NCBI RefSeq assembly: GCF_024699945.1
Contig: NZ_JAJOMY010000001.1
Span: 2,604,001 to 2,668,000, forward strand
Length of the DNA: 64,000 bases
Direction of reading: 5' to 3'
From: Phenylobacterium sp. J426
GTDB taxonomy: Bacteria; Pseudomonadota; Alphaproteobacteria; Caulobacterales; Caulobacteraceae
Within the stretch, counting starts at the first letter, position 1. Each line of letters begins with the position of its first letter. The notes beneath the pieces were generated by a model. It made no database searches and was not told where the DNA came from. It saw only the letters and a program-made list of their open reading frames with translations. Made by a program: the position numbers and the translations under genes. This document shows positions 60,655 through 64,000 of this stretch, piece by piece.

Positions 60655-62757
60655 ATGCGTATCGCGATGTTCGCCGCCGCCGCGGCGCTGCTGGCCGGAG
60701 CCGCGTGGGCGCAGCCGCCCGCGCCGCCGAAGGCCGCCAAGAAGCCGTTCGAGGTGACTGCGCCCGCGGGGACGCGCATCGACGAATACTACTGGCTGCG
60801 CGATGACACCCGGAAGAACCCGGAGATGCTCGCCTACCTGAACGCCGAGAACGCCTACGCCGACGCCGTGCTGGCCAAGAACAAGCCGCTGAAGGAGGCG
60901 CTGTACAAGGAGATCGTCGGCCGGGTGAAGCAGGACGACGCGTCCGTGCCCTACCGCGAGCGGGGCTACTGGTACTACACGCGCTTCGAGACCGGGAAGG
61001 ACTATCCGATCCTGGCGCGGCGGAAGGGCGCCATGACGGCGCCCGAGGAAATCCTGCTCGAACAGAACGCCATGGCGGCGGGCAAGGGGTACTTCAACGT
61101 CGGCCAGGCGGTGGTCAGCCAGGACAACCGGCTTCTCGCCTGGGCCGAGGACACCGTCGGGCGGCGGCAGTACGTGCTGAAGGTGAAGGATCTCGCCACC
61201 GGCCAGGTGCTGACCGACACGGTCGAGAACATCGAGCCGGACATCGTCTGGGCCGACGACAACAGGACGATCTTCTACATCGAGAAGGATCCGGTGACCC
61301 TGCTCTCGAAGCGGGTGAAGGCGCACGTCCTGGGCACGCCGGCCAGCGCCGATAAGCTGGTCTATCAGGAAGCGGACGACAGCTTCTACATGGGCCTGGG
61401 CCGGACCCGGTCGGACAAGTACGTCTGCATATACCTGCAGAGCACGACGGCCACCGAGCAGCGCTGCACCTCGGCCGCCGCGCCAGGCGCATTGCAGGTG
61501 GTGGCGCCGCGGGAGCGAGACCACCTGTACCAGGCTGATCACCTGGGCGGGCGCTGGGTGATCCGGACGAACTGGGACGCCAAGAACTACCGGCTGATGC
61601 AGGCGCCGGACGGCCGGTTCGGCGACAAGCGCACCTGGACCGACTTCGTCCCCCACAAGCCGGATGTCTTCATCGCCGACTTCCGCCTGTTCGACACCTT
61701 CACGGCGATCGAGGAGCGCTCGAACGGGCTGAAGCGGCTGCGGCTGCTGAAGCCCGACGGCGGCTCGGACTTCGTGGCGGCGGACGAACCGGCCTACACC
61801 ATGGGCTTCGGGACCAACGCCGAGGCCGATGCGAGGGCGCTGCGCTACACCTACACCTCGCTGACGACACCCCTCTCGACCTATGAGCTGGATCTGGCGA
61901 GCGGCAAGCGCACCCTGCTGAAGCAGACGCCGGTGATCGGCTACGATCCCAACCAGTACGTCACCGAGCGGGTCTGGGCGCCGGCCCGGGACGGGACGAG
62001 GATTCCGGTCTCGCTGGTCTACAGGAAGGGCTTCAAGCGCGACGGGACGGCGGCTTTGTTCCAGTACGCCTACGGCAGCTATGGGATCTCCAGCGATCCG
62101 GCGTTCAACCTGCCGGCGGTGAGCCTGCTGGATCGCGGTGTGGTCTACGCCATCGCTCACATCCGCGGCGGCCAGGACATGGGGCGGCAGTGGTACGACG
62201 ACGGCAAGCTGCTCAAGAAGATCAACACCTTCACGGACTTCATCGACGTCACGCGCTACCTGGTTGCCGAGAAGTACGCCGCCAAGGACCGGGTGGGCGC
62301 GATGGGCGGCTCCGCTGGCGGCCTCCTGATGGGCGCGGTCAGCAATATGGCGCCACAGGACTACCGCGTGATCGTCACCCAGGTGCCGTTCGTCGACGTG
62401 GTCACCACCATGCTGGACGAGACGATCCCGCTCACCACGAACGAGTTCGACGAGTGGGGCAATCCCAAGGACCCGACCTACTACCGCTACATGCTGAGCT
62501 ACTCGCCGTACGACAACCTGAAGGCCCAGCCCTATCCGGCGATGTTCGTGGGCACCGGCCTCTGGGATAGCCAGGTGCAGTACTACGAGCCCGCCAAGTA
62601 CGTGGCGCGCCTGCGGGACAAGAAGACCGACGACAATCCGCTGGTCTTCCGCGTCAACATGGAAGCCGGCCATGGCGGCAAGTCCGGCCGCTTCCGCCGC
62701 TACGAGGAGGCGGCGGAGTACTACGCGTTCGTGCTGGATCAACTGGGGGCGAAGTGA
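60655..62757 (+). CDS. Prolyl oligopeptidase (S9A), probably exported
   Basis: A 700-residue protein from ATG 60655. Signal peptide MRIAMFAAAAALLAGAAWAQ. A seven-bladed propeller part (about 90-430) is followed by the hydrolase: GAMGGSAGGLLMG with Ser553 and MEAGHGGKSGRFR with His673. It cleaves short Pro- or basic-residue peptides, in the periplasm by inference from the signal. The DUF4336 gene follows by GTGA overlap. Confidence 0.92.
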   Translation: MRIAMFAAAAALLAGAAWAQPPAPPKAAKKPFEVTAPAGTRIDEYYWLRDDTRKNPEMLAYLNAENAYADAVLAKNKPLKEALYKEIVGRVKQDDASVPYRERGYWYYTRFETGKDYPILARRKGAMTAPEEILLEQNAMAAGKGYFNVGQAVVSQDNRLLAWAEDTVGRRQYVLKVKDLATGQVLTDTVENIEPDIVWADDNRTIFYIEKDPVTLLSKRVKAHVLGTPASADKLVYQEADDSFYMGLGRTRSDKYVCIYLQSTTATEQRCTSAAAPGALQVVAPRERDHLYQADHLGGRWVIRTNWDAKNYRLMQAPDGRFGDKRTWTDFVPHKPDVFIADFRLFDTFTAIEERSNGLKRLRLLKPDGGSDFVAADEPAYTMGFGTNAEADARALRYTYTSLTTPLSTYELDLASGKRTLLKQTPVIGYDPNQYVTERVWAPARDGTRIPVSLVYRKGFKRDGTAALFQYAYGSYGISSDPAFNLPAVSLLDRGVVYAIAHIRGGQDMGRQWYDDGKLLKKINTFTDFIDVTRYLVAEKYAAKDRVGAMGGSAGGLLMGAVSNMAPQDYRVIVTQVPFVDVVTTMLDETIPLTTNEFDEWGNPKDPTYYRYMLSYSPYDNLKAQPYPAMFVGTGLWDSQVQYYEPAKYVARLRDKKTDDNPLVFRVNMEAGHGGKSGRFRRYEEAAEYYAFVLDQLGAK

Positions 62758-63455
62758 CCGCCCCGGCGCTCCGTCAGTTCGGTCCCGAGATCTGGCTGGC
62801 CGACGGAGCGCAGGTCGAGGTCGTCGGCTTCCACTATCCGACCCGGATGGCGGTGATCCGGCTGGCGGCCGGCGGCCTGCTGGTGTGGTCGCCGGTGGCG
62901 CTCTCAGACGGGCTCCGCAACGAACTCGCCGCGCTCGGCGAGGTGCGCCACCTGATCGCGCCGAACACGCTGCACGACAGGTGGCTCGCGGACTGGCAAG
63001 CGGCCTTCCCCAGCGCGACGCTGCATGCCGCCCCTGGGCTTGAGCGCCGGCGCCCCGATCTGCGGATCGACGCCGCCCTGGCCGACCTGCCGCCGCCCGC
63101 CTGGGCGGCCGAAATCGATCAGGTCGTGGTGCCGGGCAACCGGATCACGACGGAGGTGGTCTTCTTCCACCGGCCGAGCGGGACGGTGCTTTTCACCGAC
63201 CTGCTGCAGCAGTTTCCCCGGCGCTGGTTCCGCGGATGGCGAGCCCTCGTCGCGCGGCTCGACCTCATGACCGGCGACGAGCCGGCCGTGCCGCGCAAGT
63301 TCAGGATGGCGTTCGTCGATCGGCCCGCCGCGCGGGCGGCGGTGCGGCGCATCCTGGAGTGGCCCTCGAGCAAGCTCCTCGTGGCGCATGGCGCGCCGGT
63401 GGTACATGACGTTGGCGCCGTCGTCGCGCGCGCCTTCAGGTGGCTCGCGGTCTGA
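62754..63455 (+). CDS. DUF4336 protein
   Basis: A 233-residue protein from GTG 62754. It reads [40 protein letters not shown] and [20 protein letters not shown], the DUF4336 pattern, distantly related to metallo-beta-lactamase folds. Function unknown. Its end overlaps the sfsA end on the other strand by 20 bp. Confidence 0.82.
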   Translation: MTAPALRQFGPEIWLADGAQVEVVGFHYPTRMAVIRLAAGGLLVWSPVALSDGLRNELAALGEVRHLIAPNTLHDRWLADWQAAFPSATLHAAPGLERRRPDLRIDAALADLPPPAWAAEIDQVVVPGNRITTEVVFFHRPSGTVLFTDLLQQFPRRWFRGWRALVARLDLMTGDEPAVPRKFRMAFVDRPAARAAVRRILEWPSSKLLVAHGAPVVHDVGAVVARAFRWLAV

Positions 63456-64000
63456 GGTCGCGCCACGGCAGCCTACCGGCCAGCGTCACCCGGCTTTCAT
63501 CGATCTCGCAGCCGTAGACGAGCACCTCGACGCCTTGGGCGGCGACCTCCTGCAGGGCGGCGTGGAACTTCGGGTCGCAGTCGGCGGCGGTGGCGAAGCG
63601 GTCGCAGTCGGTGCGCTGAACGACGAAGAGCACGACGGCGCGGTCGCCCTGCTGGGCCATTTCGGCCAGCTCTCGCAGGTGCTTGGTCGAGCGGGCGGCG
63701 ACGCAGTCGGGGAACTCGGCCAGACCGGGCTCGCGCATCAGGTGGACGTTCTTGATCTCCAGCCAGCAGGGCGGGCGCTCTGGATGCTCCAGCAGGAAGT
63801 CGACGCGGCTGTTCTCGCCGTACTTCACCTCGCGGCGGTGCGTGGCGTAGCCGGAGACCTCCGGGATGGCGTCGGCCGCCAGCGCCTCGGCCACCAGCCG
63901 GTTCGGATGCAGGGTGTTGATGCCCACCACGCCGCCGTCGGCTTCCACCAGCTCGAGCGTGTGCGCCAGCTTGCGCTTCGGGTCGTCGGATCTCGACAGC
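63436..64000 (-). CDS. sfsA: SfsA (sugar fermentation stimulation protein), partial
   Basis: The visible 187 codons begin inside the gene ([20 protein letters not shown]) and end at 63436; the N-terminus is beyond the right edge. Family features are [34 protein letters not shown] and [20 protein letters not shown]. SfsA is a DNA-binding, nuclease-like protein of unclear role. Confidence 0.92.
   Translation of the reverse strand, partial: LSRSDDPKRKLAHTLELVEADGGVVGINTLHPNRLVAEALAADAIPEVSGYATHRREVKYGENSRVDFLLEHPERPPCWLEIKNVHLMREPGLAEFPDCVAARSTKHLRELAEMAQQGDRAVVLFVVQRTDCDRFATAADCDPKFHAALQEVAAQGVEVLVYGCEIDESRVTLAGRLPWRDLRPRAT

Noticed and set aside
60556..62742. A 728-codon leftward frame
   Set aside because: Shadow of the prolyl oligopeptidase, which has a signal peptide and catalytic Ser and His.
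1..64000. tRNA, rRNA or CRISPR loci
   Set aside because: I saw no cloverleaf-like sequence, rRNA segment or regularly spaced repeat-spacer pattern; TGTCCG and IS-end repeats are too short or too close.

Overview
The window is GC-rich alphaproteobacterial DNA, most likely from the Caulobacterales (Caulobacter, Phenylobacterium or a relative). Signs of this are a GcrA-type regulator gene, a DUF4402 secreted protein, the radC / map / sfsA neighbourhood, and heavy use of TGATG, ATGA and GTGA start-stop overlaps. About 53.5 kb from the left edge is one lambdoid, HK97-type siphovirus prophage. The last 10.5 kb is host chromosome. The integrase and the left prophage end lie outside the window.

Layout. 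0-6.3 kb: leftward early operon (DnaQ-like exonuclease, RecT, RecE-like nuclease, many small genes), with two tandem copies of a pseudoknotted RNA-like element at 4.84-5.2 kb. 6.2-8.6 kb: immunity region with an XRE repressor, a Cro-like protein, four matching 17-bp operators, and a repressor-side operon of membrane proteins. 8.6-18.7 kb: rightward replication and regulation genes (HNH protein, RusA, GcrA-like protein, helicase-methyltransferase fusion, primase-helicase, a TGTCCG repeat cluster). 18.71-21.31 kb: an IS21-family element, complete with its target duplication, splits a phage gene. 21.7-23.8 kb: a leftward cassette of a GHKL ATPase, a DUF4325 STAS-like protein and a membrane protein. 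24.2-45.8 kb: packaging, head and tail genes (HNH, TerS, TerL, portal, protease, capsid, connectors, tail tube, chaperones, tape measure, fibre, tailspike), with a two-gene glycosyl cassette among the connectors. 45.9-49.9 kb: a surface-polysaccharide cassette (two O-acyltransferase domains and a Wzy-like polymerase domain) beside the tailspike, a probable lysogenic-conversion module. 50.1-53.4 kb: holin-like proteins, GH19-type endolysin and an Rz/Rz1-like pair. 53.51 kb: radC stops abruptly after its N-terminal two thirds, which marks the prophage-chromosome junction. 54-64 kb: DUF4402 protein, ABC permease-M1 peptidase, its ATPase, an ABM-like protein, map, a prolyl oligopeptidase, DUF4336 protein and partial sfsA.

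Data quality. At least nine genes, one of them chromosomal, are broken by single-base length differences, mostly in G or C runs. In each case a one-base correction restores a full-length family member or the expected overlap with the next gene. Uncorrected homopolymer errors in the assembly are more likely than real decay. The tail-chaperone frameshift at 36.64 kb could be true programmed frameshifting.

How the parts fit. The repressor probably holds the leftward recombination operon and the rightward replication genes silent through shared operators. After induction RecE/RecT, the primase-helicase and RusA handle the DNA, HNH/TerS/TerL package it, and the GcrA-like protein plus the methyltransferase may engage the host's methylation-linked cell cycle. 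The repressor-side membrane genes, the ATPase/STAS cassette and the acyltransferase/polymerase cassette look like lysogen-expressed accessory functions. No tRNA, rRNA or CRISPR array was seen.
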